A DNA stretch of 8,841 nucleotides from Actinomycetes bacterium. GTDB taxonomy: Bacteria > Actinomycetota > Actinomycetes > Actinomycetales > Demequinaceae. Position numbers and translations under genes: made by a program. The notes below the pieces were generated by a model that had not been told where the DNA came from, did not search any database, and worked only from the letters and a program-made list of their open reading frames with translations. The stretch covers positions 1-8,841 of the forward strand of contig JAEYUX010000100.1 in NCBI GenBank assembly GCA_023432235.1, given 5' to 3'. Shown piece after piece: positions 1 through 6,502 of this stretch (within the stretch, counting starts at the first letter, position 1; each line of letters begins with the position of its first letter).

Positions 1-66
1 GCTCGCGCCGCGCGGAGGCGGCGTGGCAGATCCTTCGCCCGGCACGGCGACCTCGTCCGACGTCAT
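1..66 (-). CDS. 5' end of a downstream gene, probably murJ (lipid II flippase), cut by the window edge
   Basis: An ATG at 66 reading leftwards opens a frame that stays open to the window edge, giving 22 residues that begin MTSDEVAVPGEG and are rich in Pro, Gly and acidic residues. It starts 19 bases after the stop codon of the DUF6049 gene, on the same strand. The visible residues are a soluble, probably disordered head with no diagnostic motif, so identity comes only from gene order: in M. tuberculosis and many other actinobacteria the gene after the DUF6049 gene is murJ (mviN), the flippase that moves the peptidoglycan precursor lipid II across the membrane. Such MurJ proteins often carry an N-terminal extension ahead of the first membrane helix. 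No clear Shine-Dalgarno sequence precedes this ATG, and a later in-frame GTG (codon 7) is an alternative start. Confidence 0.45.
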   Translation of the reverse strand, partial: MTSDEVAVPGEGSATPPPRGAS

Positions 67-85
67 GCTGACATTGTTGCGGTAC

Positions 86-2050
86 TCACTCGTCCGCGGC
101 GGACGCGCCCGCGAGTGGCGTCGTTGCGGTGGGGACAACGCGCGTGTCACGGCGACCGCGCTTCACGGTGCGCCAGATGCCCGCGACGAGGAGGACAACG
201 AGCCCCGCGGTCACCACCCCGGTAGCGGCACTTCCCCATGCGGCGCGAACACGCACCTTGAGCGTTTCGGCAACGGCAATGGTGGAGCCCGATTCGGTTC
301 GCAGCGCCACCGAGACACTCGCGTCGCCGCTTGATACCGCCTCGACAGGCACGGTGACCGTGGCGTCGGAACCGGGTTCGATGTGCGCGAGGGGCGAGTC
401 CTTGGACCTCAGAATTGGCGAGCGGGACGTCATCGCGACCCGCACATTGACCGGGACGTCGAGCGCGTTGTTGATGGTGATAGGAACCGCGCCCGAGCGC
501 GACACCAGCGTGAGATCGGATCCCGACGTGACGGTGATCGAGTTTGCAACGGCGGCGGCGGTATCGAGCGTTTCAACGAGCAACTCATCGCGTCGTTGCG
601 GATCGAGTCGCCGTGGAGTCGAGAGGGCAGTGAAGACATCGCGTCGCGCCTGGGCGACGATGGCCGACGGGCTCTCAGTGATGGAGTCGAGATGATCGAG
701 AGCGGACAGAATCGACACCGCTTGAACAATGCTGCCGCGAGCAATATCGGAGTCCGACTCAATGAGCTCGGGCATATCAATATCGGCCCGTGCGGTGTCA
801 GAAAGCTGCGCGGCAAGCGTGCGTGAGGTGACAAACGGTGCGTCGAGGAGTTGCTCGACCGCGCGCGACGGTCGCGCTCCGTCGACGAGCCAGGCGCTGC
901 CCGGTGCGATGACCACCGTCTGCGCTCCCCGCATCGCAGCGAATGCTGCTTCCGCGTACACCTTGGCCGGGTTGGTCGGGTCCCCAGGGGTGTCACCCGC
1001 AAGAGTTCGCGACAGCACCGGGTCCGGAATGATCAGCGGCGCGGGGGTGTCGCTTGCGATCCCGGTGACGTTCGCAATCGGTCCCGGAGCGTCCGGCACG
1101 TCGCGAGGGTCCGCGACCACTGCCATCGCACCGGTGCGGGACGCGAGCGCGATCGTTGCATCGTCGGTCACCGCCGCGAGTGCGAGCCACGGCAAGTCCA
1201 TGCCGGAGCGCCCGGCCGCGAGGCCCGACTCAATGAGTGACGCGGAGGAGGCATGAGCGGCGCTTGATACGTCAAGGTGTCCGGCCGGAATTGCGTAAAC
1301 CTCGCGGCGCGAGAGCGCGAGACGCTGCGACAGGGTGAGGGATGACGGGTCGATCGCGAGAGCGACCCTGTCGTCCGACGCTGCGCCGAGCAACGCAGTG
1401 GCACGCTCCTGGGTGCCGGCGACGGTGGCAAGCACGGTGACGTCGAGCACCGGAAGGTTGCGAGGTTGCCACGTGACAGGGGCGATGCGCCGCCAGACCA
1501 CGCCTGAGGCCGTCCTCAGCTCAACGACAACGCCGTAAACACCGCTCGTTTCGGCATCGAAACCAAAACCGCCTGGTTCAACAAACGCGCTGACGGCAGT
1601 GTCCTCACCCACGGCGAGGGAATGGCGACCCATCGCATCGGAGGCACCGACAGGGGTGCTCGCAACACGACGGGTAGCGGTCGCGTCGGGATTCGCGATG
1701 AACTCCGCGAGCGCCTGTGAGTCCTCGAGCGGCGCCTCCGTCACGCTGAGGGTGAGGCGCAAATCCTGAATGGCTTGCTGTGAGGACATCACCTTGAGGC
1801 GCACGGTGTACTGGCCCTGAGGGGTCGCCGCGACCGGCAAGTTACCCGCGGCGGATACGGCGAGTCCGGGGATTGGCTTGATTTCTGGCTCGTCTGCACG
1901 GACGAGCGTTGTGGCAGGCGGGGCGTCGGGCACGATGCTGTGGGGAGGGATCGGCTCGACCGCGGCAGCGGGTGCAACCATCGCGAGCGACGCGATGCCC
2001 ACCCCCACCACGGCGAGGGCGCGCCTAATTCGTGAAGTAGCGATAGTCAC
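86..2050 (-). CDS. DUF6049 family secreted, membrane-anchored protein (Rv3909-like)
   Basis: The 654-residue product starts with a Sec signal peptide: a basic n-region (TIATSRIRR), a hydrophobic core at about residues 10-25, and an Ala-rich cleavage region ending APAAA near residue 30. A single hydrophobic helix at about residues 608-626 is followed by a basic stop-transfer segment (RTVKRGRRDTR) and a short cytoplasmic tail. The long middle part should therefore lie outside the membrane; residues about 510-600 look beta-rich and Ig-like. The GTG start overlaps the Nudix stop (GTGA) and has no Shine-Dalgarno sequence, which suggests translational coupling. By position and architecture it matches Rv3909 of M. 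tuberculosis, which lies between mutT4 and murJ. The family has no established biochemical function; a role with MurJ in envelope assembly is an inference from this conserved neighbourhood. I see no enzyme motif. Confidence 0.87.
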   Translation of the reverse strand: MTIATSRIRRALAVVGVGIASLAMVAPAAAVEPIPPHSIVPDAPPATTLVRADEPEIKPIPGLAVSAAGNLPVAATPQGQYTVRLKVMSSQQAIQDLRLTLSVTEAPLEDSQALAEFIANPDATATRRVASTPVGASDAMGRHSLAVGEDTAVSAFVEPGGFGFDAETSGVYGVVVELRTASGVVWRRIAPVTWQPRNLPVLDVTVLATVAGTQERATALLGAASDDRVALAIDPSSLTLSQRLALSRREVYAIPAGHLDVSSAAHASSASLIESGLAAGRSGMDLPWLALAAVTDDATIALASRTGAMAVVADPRDVPDAPGPIANVTGIASDTPAPLIIPDPVLSRTLAGDTPGDPTNPAKVYAEAAFAAMRGAQTVVIAPGSAWLVDGARPSRAVEQLLDAPFVTSRTLAAQLSDTARADIDMPELIESDSDIARGSIVQAVSILSALDHLDSITESPSAIVAQARRDVFTALSTPRRLDPQRRDELLVETLDTAAAVANSITVTSGSDLTLVSRSGAVPITINNALDVPVNVRVAMTSRSPILRSKDSPLAHIEPGSDATVTVPVEAVSSGDASVSVALRTESGSTIAVAETLKVRVRAAWGSAATGVVTAGLVVLLVAGIWRTVKRGRRDTRVVPTATTPLAGASAADE

Positions 2051-2586
2051 GATCGTGATGTGAGGAGTTCCGCGGCCGTCTGCGCCATCTTGCGCTCGTT
2101 GGGAAAAGCGAGCTTGGAGTGAAGTTCATCGATACGGATCCACGCCGCAAGTTCGGCCTCGTGGTCGGGGTCGTTCTCTGTGGTGATGTAACCGCCAACG
2201 GCTTCAAGGAGAAAGTGATGAACCTTCTTGTGAACCCGGCGATCGTCGCCCGTGAACCAGTAGTCGATGATGCCGAGCGACTGGAGAATCTCGGCCTCAA
2301 TGCCGGTTTCTTCCGCGACCTCGCGAACGGCTGCTTGCTCCGGAGTTTCCCCGGGCTCGATATGCCCCTTGGGCAAGCACCACTCAAGACGGCCCGCACG
2401 GTTGCGACGCGCAATACACGCGACGTATGCCACTCCGTCCTCGACCTTGACGGCAACGCCACCGGCGGATACCTCGCGGGAAACGGGGAGTTGACCGGCG
2501 ACTCGCACCACTCTCTTGCGACGAAGCCCGGTACTCACCGGCGGCCGCGGCAGACGGCTCGGTCGCGGGAGAGGTGCTTCGGGCAT
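2047..2586 (-). CDS. Nudix hydrolase (MutT4-like, pcnA-linked)
   Basis: The protein has 179 residues. A full Nudix signature, GX5EX7REUXEEXGU, runs from G74 to I96: G74, E80, then R88-E89-V90 and E92-E93, ending G95-I96. These Glu residues bind the divalent metal used to cleave nucleoside-diphosphate-linked substrates. The box is preceded by the usual GRLEWCLPKG strand-loop (about 65-74). The first 40 residues are Pro/Arg-rich and probably flexible, as in longer actinobacterial members. Family knowledge covers hydrolysis of damaged (d)NTPs, diadenosine polyphosphates or related compounds; the exact substrate cannot be read from sequence. The position, divergent from pcnA and upstream of the DUF6049 gene, matches mutT4 (Rv3908) of M. 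tuberculosis. The ATG has no Shine-Dalgarno sequence but sits exactly where transcription should start from the upstream -10 box. Confidence 0.92.
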   Translation of the reverse strand: MPEAPLPRPSRLPRPPVSTGLRRKRVVRVAGQLPVSREVSAGGVAVKVEDGVAYVACIARRNRAGRLEWCLPKGHIEPGETPEQAAVREVAEETGIEAEILQSLGIIDYWFTGDDRRVHKKVHHFLLEAVGGYITTENDPDHEAELAAWIRIDELHSKLAFPNERKMAQTAAELLTSRS

Positions 2587-2598
2587 GGGGCAACTCTA
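2586..2598 (-). promoter_or_regulatory. -10 box for a leaderless Nudix transcript
   Basis: Read on the minus strand, TAGAGT occupies 2598 to 2593. It is followed by six bases and then the ATG whose A is 2586. If the hexamer is at -12 to -7, the +1 base is the A of the start codon, so the mRNA would have no 5' leader. The TANNNT form fits the actinobacterial housekeeping -10 consensus. The -35 region is weak (GT-rich, no good TTGACA match). The absence of a Shine-Dalgarno sequence agrees with leaderless translation. Confidence 0.5.
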
Positions 2599-2639
2599 AT
2601 GGCGACCACCCGAACCACCACCTTCGCGAGATGACCCAA

Positions 2640-2692
2640 GCGTCGGCCGCTACGTGCTGACGCGTCGGCCCCAGCGTGCCCGAGCGTCGGCC
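2640..2692 (+). repeat. Three direct copies of GCGTCGGCC at exact 22-bp intervals
   Basis: The 9-mer GCGTCGGCC starts at 2640, 2662 and 2684, so the copies are exactly 22 bp apart, about two turns of the helix and on the same DNA face. They lie in the divergent region between the Nudix gene and pcnA, with the nearest copy 41-49 bp upstream of the likely pcnA start. Flanking bases are only partly conserved. The spacing suggests a cooperative protein-binding site, but no regulator is identified. Confidence 0.55.
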
Positions 2693-2732
2693 CGTGCCCG
2701 CGCGGTGACGGCACTCTGTAATGCTTATCCCT

Positions 2733-4199
2733 ATGACTCGGCCCGTCGCTCCCGTCCTGCCACCGCGCGACGTACTGGGTGCGCGGTCCGTCGCTCTCGG
2801 TGCCGCGGTGCCCCCAGAGGTCGCCGAGCTTGCCGAGATTTTCCACGCGGCCGGATTTGAGCTCGCGCTTGTGGGTGGCTCCGTTCGAGACGTGCTGTTG
2901 GGTCGACGCTCCACCGATGTGGACTTTGCGACGTCCGCTCATCCCGACGACACGGAGGCGCTGCTCAAGAAGTGGACGTCCGCCACGTGGGACATGGGCC
3001 GCGACTTCGGCACGATCGGCGGGCGCAAGGGCGACCTTGTTGCCGAGATCACCACGTACCGTGCGGACGAGTACGACGGCGCGACCCGCAAACCAGTGGT
3101 GGCTTTCGGCGACTCTCTCGAGGGGGATCTCGCACGGCGAGACTTCACGATCAACGCGATGGCGCTCCGCGTGCCAAGCGGCGAGTTTGTCGATCCGTAT
3201 GGCGGGCTTGATGACATTGCGGGCGGGCTGCTACGCACGCCCATCGACGCGGACGTGTCATTTGGCGACGACCCCCTGCGGATGATGCGCGCGGCACGTT
3301 TCGCGTCGCAATTGAGCTTCGACATCGAACCGGCGACTTTTGCGGCAATGGCGCGACTGGCTGAGCGGATCGACATCGTCTCTGCCGAGCGAGTCCGTGA
3401 TGAACTCACCAAGCTGCTGCTGGGCGTCAATGTGCGCGAGGGCTTGCGCGTGCTCGTTGAGTCGGGTTTGGCGGAGCGGGTGCTGCCCGAATTGCCCGCG
3501 CTCAAACTTGAGATCGATGAACACCATCACCACAAGGACGTGTACGAGCACACGCTGACAGTGGTCGAACAGGCGATTGATCTGGAGACGGATGACGAAG
3601 GCGCCGTCCCGTCCCCCGACCTCGTGTTGCGCCTCGCTGCGCTGCTCCACGACATCGGCAAGCCGCCGACGCGTCGGCTTGAGCCCGGCGGCGGCGTGAG
3701 CTTCCATCACCACGAGGTGGTGGGTGCCAAGATGGCTGGCCGCAGACTCAAAGCGCTGAAGTTCGACAAGGAGACCATCAAGGCTGTCACCTTGTTGGTC
3801 GAGTTACATTTGCGCTTCCACGGTTATGGCGAGGCGCGGTGGTCGGATTCCGCGGTACGGCGCTATGTGACGGATGCGGGTGAACAGCTGGAGCGGCTGC
3901 ACCGCCTCACCCGTGCGGACGTGACGACGCGCAACCGCCGTAAGGCCGAGCGCCTCGCTTTCGCGTATGACGATCTCGAAGCGCGCATCGCACACCTGCG
4001 CGAGCAAGAAGAGATTGACGCGATCCGGCCGGACCTCGACGGCACGCAGATCATGGAGATCCTTGGCATTAAGCCCGGCCGTGAGGTGGGTGAGGCGTAC
4101 CGGCACATGCTGGACCTGCGCATGGAGCATGGGCCGCTCGGGGACGACCGCGCTCGCGAAGAACTTCTCGCGTGGTGGCGCTCCCGCTCCACCCCCTAA
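2733..4199 (+). CDS. pcnA: CCA tRNA nucleotidyltransferase with HD domain
   Basis: The 488-residue product is a class II CCA-adding enzyme, which builds or repairs the 3' CCA end of tRNAs in the cytoplasm. The nucleotidyltransferase head has LVGGSVRD (47-53), the metal-binding DVD (62-64) and RRDFTINA (135-142). FGDDPLRMMRAARF (177-190) is the family's neck-region signature. The central HD phosphohydrolase domain has four His (264-267) followed by KDVYEHT, then LLHDIGKP with H306-D307, and SFHHHE (323-328). The tail contains RADVTTRNRRK (394-404). It resembles M. tuberculosis Rv3907c closely and throughout. I chose ATG 2733 over the in-frame ATG at 2721 because the AT-rich TAATGCTTATCC just before 2733 looks like a -10 region rather than coding sequence. 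Neither ATG has a Shine-Dalgarno site, so the start remains uncertain by four codons. Confidence 0.96.
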   Translation: MTRPVAPVLPPRDVLGARSVALGAAVPPEVAELAEIFHAAGFELALVGGSVRDVLLGRRSTDVDFATSAHPDDTEALLKKWTSATWDMGRDFGTIGGRKGDLVAEITTYRADEYDGATRKPVVAFGDSLEGDLARRDFTINAMALRVPSGEFVDPYGGLDDIAGGLLRTPIDADVSFGDDPLRMMRAARFASQLSFDIEPATFAAMARLAERIDIVSAERVRDELTKLLLGVNVREGLRVLVESGLAERVLPELPALKLEIDEHHHHKDVYEHTLTVVEQAIDLETDDEGAVPSPDLVLRLAALLHDIGKPPTRRLEPGGGVSFHHHEVVGAKMAGRRLKALKFDKETIKAVTLLVELHLRFHGYGEARWSDSAVRRYVTDAGEQLERLHRLTRADVTTRNRRKAERLAFAYDDLEARIAHLREQEEIDAIRPDLDGTQIMEILGIKPGREVGEAYRHMLDLRMEHGPLGDDRAREELLAWWRSRSTP

Positions 4200-4232
4200 C
4201 CCCGGAGGTGGTGGCGAACCGCGTGAAAGCTG

Positions 4233-5582
4233 TCAGCTACCACTCACAGGTGGCTCGGCCGCCGATGAAAGAGGTGGCCTTCCACCATTGGCGGCGGCAG
4301 GCGATGGGTGGCGGGGGGCAACCGCATAGGCGGCCGCGACCACCACGTACGCACCCGCGAGCGCAACCATCACCCAACGCGAGTAGCCATTGGTGGGGAG
4401 CAGCAGCGCGCCAACAAAGGCCGAGGAGATGAAGGCCGTGTTGTATGCGACGTCATACAAGGTGAAGGCGCGGCCCCGGAACGCATCGTCCGTGTCGCGC
4501 TGAACGATCGTGTCGACGGCGATCTTGCCGCCCTGAACAGCAAAGCTCACTACGACGGCAGCGGAGTACAGCCACGGCCGCGTGGGAGACACGGCGAGCA
4601 GGATCTGGCCGACGCAGCCAAGCCCAAGGCACGCAAGGATCCATCGATGAGGGCCCAGCCGAGGCGCGATGCCGGGGGTGACAACGGCAGCGAGGCCAAA
4701 GCCAACGGCACCGAAGCCGACGACCAACGTGAGTTGCGTGATGCCGCCCTCGACGTCGTCGGGAGTGGACAGCACGTGGCGGGCGATGAGGATCGCGGCC
4801 ACGAACATCACGCCATATAGGAGGCGCTGCGCCGCCATCACGCCAAGCGCGTCAAACGGCGTGACGCGCTCGCGAAGGTGGATGAGCCCTTCACGCAAAC
4901 CACGAATAAGTTTGGCTGCCTCGTTCCCAATAGCGAGGTGCGCCCGCGGGTCAACGGGGCCAAGCGACCGACGCGACAGTGCCGTCGATGCGATCGACGC
5001 TGCGGCAAACAGCAGTCCCGCGAGGGCGAGACCGATGAGCGCTCGGTATTCGTCAGATACCCGCGGCGCGATGATCGTGACGGCACCACCAACGGCACCG
5101 CCGAGCGCAGCGGCGATGGTGCCGAGTGTCGGTTGGATCGAGTTTGCGGTGAGAAGGTCCTCGTCCTTCACCACACGGGGGATGCCAGCAGTGAGTGCGG
5201 CGAGCAAGAACCGATTGACGGACAGGGTCAGTAGCGCGAGGACATATTTGAGGTATCCGGGTGCGCTGCTGACGATGCTCACCGCGATGAGCGCAACGAG
5301 CCCCACGCGCACCACGTTGGCGACAAGAACGATCCGCTGCCGCTGCCATCGGTCGATCAGCGGGCCAACAAACGGGCCCACAAGCGTGAACGGTGCGAAG
5401 AGCGTCGCAAAGCCGATGGCGATGTCACGAGGCGTTGTCGCATGAGTGGGATCGAAAAAGAAGGCGGCGGCGATGCCGAACTGAAACGCGCCATCGCCCG
5501 CTTGGCCCAGCACGCGAACGCGTGTCAGTGCCCTAAAGCCGCGCGCCCGCCACAGATGAGCGAGCTGGGCGGCGTATGACAT
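4233..5582 (-). CDS. MFS transporter (drug/metabolite efflux type), substrate unknown
   Basis: The protein has 449 residues and about 10-12 hydrophobic segments spread over residues 25-425, with a cytoplasmic linker at about 200-240, as in the two six-helix halves of major facilitator transporters. A motif A-like loop, GPFVGPLIDRWQRQRI (69-84), follows the second helix. In the second half, QRDTDDAFRGRAFTLYDV (361-378) followed by NTAF matches the conserved loop of the EntS/MFS_3-like group, many of which export siderophores or drugs. The tail after about residue 423 is Pro/Ala/Ser-rich and probably disordered. It converges on pcnA with only 33 bp between the stop codons. Its ATG has no Shine-Dalgarno sequence but is placed for leaderless transcription. 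The direction (efflux) and substrate are inference; nothing nearby names them. Confidence 0.88.
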   Translation of the reverse strand: MSYAAQLAHLWRARGFRALTRVRVLGQAGDGAFQFGIAAAFFFDPTHATTPRDIAIGFATLFAPFTLVGPFVGPLIDRWQRQRIVLVANVVRVGLVALIAVSIVSSAPGYLKYVLALLTLSVNRFLLAALTAGIPRVVKDEDLLTANSIQPTLGTIAAALGGAVGGAVTIIAPRVSDEYRALIGLALAGLLFAAASIASTALSRRSLGPVDPRAHLAIGNEAAKLIRGLREGLIHLRERVTPFDALGVMAAQRLLYGVMFVAAILIARHVLSTPDDVEGGITQLTLVVGFGAVGFGLAAVVTPGIAPRLGPHRWILACLGLGCVGQILLAVSPTRPWLYSAAVVVSFAVQGGKIAVDTIVQRDTDDAFRGRAFTLYDVAYNTAFISSAFVGALLLPTNGYSRWVMVALAGAYVVVAAAYAVAPRHPSPAAANGGRPPLSSAAEPPVSGS

Positions 5583-5594
5583 GGCATAAGGCTA
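5582..5594 (-). promoter_or_regulatory. -10 box for a leaderless MFS transcript
   Basis: On the minus strand, TAGCCT lies at 5594 to 5589, then six bases (TATGCC), then ATG with its A at 5582. The arrangement is identical to the Nudix promoter: TANNNT, six bases, ATG. Transcription would begin on the A of the start codon. There is no recognisable Shine-Dalgarno site, and the -35 region is a poor match. Confidence 0.5.
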
Positions 5595-5603
5595 GGGGCA
5601 CGC

Positions 5604-5612
5604 GGCCGACGC
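5604..5612 (-). repeat. GCGTCGGCC copy upstream of the MFS gene
   Basis: This single minus-strand copy is in the same orientation as the MFS gene and 22-30 bp upstream of its predicted transcription start, between the -35 and -10 positions. Its context, GAGCGTCGGCC then CGTGCCC, resembles the third copy of the pcnA-side array (GAGCGTCGGCC then CGTGCCC). A protein bound here would be expected to block the promoter, if the site is functional. Confidence 0.4.
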
Positions 5613-5630
5613 TCTTGCCGGGCACAGTAG

Positions 5631-5657
5631 TTGCTGGTGGCTCGCTCCGGGTAGCGT
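5631..5657 (+). promoter_or_regulatory. Possible promoter of the DUF805 gene
   Basis: TTGCTG at 5631-5636 and TAGCGT at 5652-5657 form a candidate -35/-10 pair separated by a short 15-bp spacer. The predicted start near 5664 would leave a leader of about 20 bases containing the strong AAGGAGG site at 5672-5678. The -10 matches TANNNT; the -35 spacing is poor, so only the -10 is moderately supported. Confidence 0.3.
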
Positions 5658-5683
5658 TGTGACAGACGCAGAAGGAGGTCGCC

Positions 5684-6355
5684 ATGTCGTTCCGTGAATC
5701 GGTGTCAGTGTGCATGCGCAAGTTTGTGGACTTCAATGGCCGGGCCCGCCGCGCAGAGTTCTGGTGGTTCTATCTCTTCTTGCAGTTGGTCGCGTTCGTG
5801 GCGATCGGCGTGCCGTACATCATCTTCATCATTGCGCTCGTCGCTGAGACGTCAAGCTCCCCCAATGCGGACCCGGACTTCACCGGCGGGATGCTCGTCG
5901 CGCTCTTGCTTCTTGGCCTTGGCGTGCTGGTGAACTTGGTGTTCACCATTCCGTATCTCGCGGTGTCCGCACGTCGCCTTCACGACACGGGCCAATCGGG
6001 ACACTGGCTGTGGTTCCACCTCGCAGGGCTCGGCATTGTGCCGCTCATCATGTGCATCATGGAGGGCCAGCCGCACGCAAACCAGTGGGGACCAGACCCC
6101 AAGGCAGCCGAGCGCTGGAACCCGGGCTACCCGACGTATCCGCCGCAGGCAGCGGCGCCGACGCCGTGGCAGGGTCAGCCGCCGACGCCGGGTGGGTATG
6201 CCCAGCCGCCTGTTGCTCAGCCCCCCGTCGTCGCGCCGCCTGTCGCCCAGCCGCCTGTTGCTCAGCCGCCGGCGCCACCGGTCGCACCGCCAAGTGCCGG
6301 GCAGCCGCTCAACCCGGCCCCGCAGGACCCTTTCGCCACGCCGCCGCAGCAATAG
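5684..6355 (+). CDS. DUF805 family membrane protein with Pro/Gln-rich repeat tail
   Basis: The protein has 223 residues. The first 140 are a DUF805 domain: the N-terminal FVDFNGRARRAEFWWF (14-29), hydrophobic helices at about 28-53, 68-95 and 108-126, the conserved ARRLHDTGQSG (96-106) and a final NQWGPDP (133-139). DUF805 proteins are small integral membrane proteins of unknown function. After residue 145 the chain becomes a low-complexity tail of Pro, Gln, Ala and Val with repeated QPPVAQPP units, probably disordered and cytoplasmic or cell-wall facing; the side is not certain. Translation is well supported: AAGGAGG (5672-5678) lies five bases before the ATG. It is divergent from the MFS gene and lies upstream of the three-gene operon on the same strand, but 147 bp and a separate promoter separate it from that operon. 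Confidence 0.9.
   Translation: MSFRESVSVCMRKFVDFNGRARRAEFWWFYLFLQLVAFVAIGVPYIIFIIALVAETSSSPNADPDFTGGMLVALLLLGLGVLVNLVFTIPYLAVSARRLHDTGQSGHWLWFHLAGLGIVPLIMCIMEGQPHANQWGPDPKAAERWNPGYPTYPPQAAAPTPWQGQPPTPGGYAQPPVAQPPVVAPPVAQPPVAQPPAPPVAPPSAGQPLNPAPQDPFATPPQQ
6201..6267 (+). repeat. Two identical 22-bp copies, 45 bp apart, inside the DUF805 tail
   Basis: The segments 6201-6222 and 6246-6267 are identical over 22 bases and encode the same AQPPVAQ-type unit in the same frame. The 45-bp period is 15 codons, so gain or loss of a unit would keep the reading frame. The identity at DNA level, including wobble bases, suggests recent duplication by slippage or recombination. Confidence 0.7.
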
Positions 6356-6383
6356 TCAGCGTCGTCCCCAGGCCCGAATGTGA

Positions 6384-6392
6384 GCGTCGGCC
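6384..6392 (+). repeat. GCGTCGGCC copy upstream of the three-gene operon
   Basis: A fifth intergenic copy of the 9-mer, preceded by TGA and followed by CACAGGGGCCC. It has the same orientation as the downstream operon and lies about 100 bp before the predicted transcription start there. The overlapping GGCCC-ACAG-GGGCC can form a 5-bp hairpin. Confidence 0.35.
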
Positions 6393-6448
6393 CACAGGGG
6401 CCCATCGCAGCACCCCGCGGGACCCACCTCGATGGTGAATAGTCCCCA

Positions 6449-6484
6449 TTGGCGAGCGATCGTGCCGCCGCTACGGTGCGAGAT
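6449..6484 (+). promoter_or_regulatory. Promoter of the three-gene operon
   Basis: TTGGCG (6449-6454) and TACGGT (6472-6477) are separated by exactly 17 bp, the optimal spacing for a sigma70-type housekeeping promoter. This is the best -35/-10 pair I see in the window. Transcription should begin near 6484, leaving a leader of about 19 bases that holds the AAGGGGGG ribosome binding site (6488-6495) seven bases before the ATG at 6503. Confidence 0.55.
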
Positions 6485-6502
6485 GACAAGGGGGGTGCAT
6501 TG

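Noticed and set aside
129..695. Long open frame on the plus strand (188 codons), with others at 383-826 and 729-1256
   Set aside because: They lie antisense to the DUF6049 gene, whose signal peptide, C-terminal anchor and gene context are convincing. Their translations are Arg/Thr/Ser-rich with no domain, typical of shadow frames in GC-rich DNA.
3665..3678. Perfect 14-base palindrome GCCGACGCGTCGGC inside pcnA
   Set aside because: It encodes conserved residues just after the HD motif and is explained by codon use; there is no second copy in the window to suggest a site.
4228..4238. AGCTG-T-CAGCT palindrome between the convergent pcnA and MFS stops as a shared terminator
   Set aside because: A one-base loop cannot form a normal hairpin, no T-run is present, and it extends into the end of the MFS coding region. 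I see no intrinsic terminator in the 33-bp gap.
6389..6402. GGCCC-ACAG-GGGCC hairpin as a terminator for the DUF805 gene
   Set aside because: The stem has only five pairs and no T-run follows. It could arise by chance in DNA this rich in G and C.
6449..6502. Upstream extension of the first operon gene to the ATG at 6449
   Set aside because: This ATG overlaps the -35 hexamer TTGGCG and lies before the predicted transcription start; the ATG at 6503 has a strong ribosome binding site.
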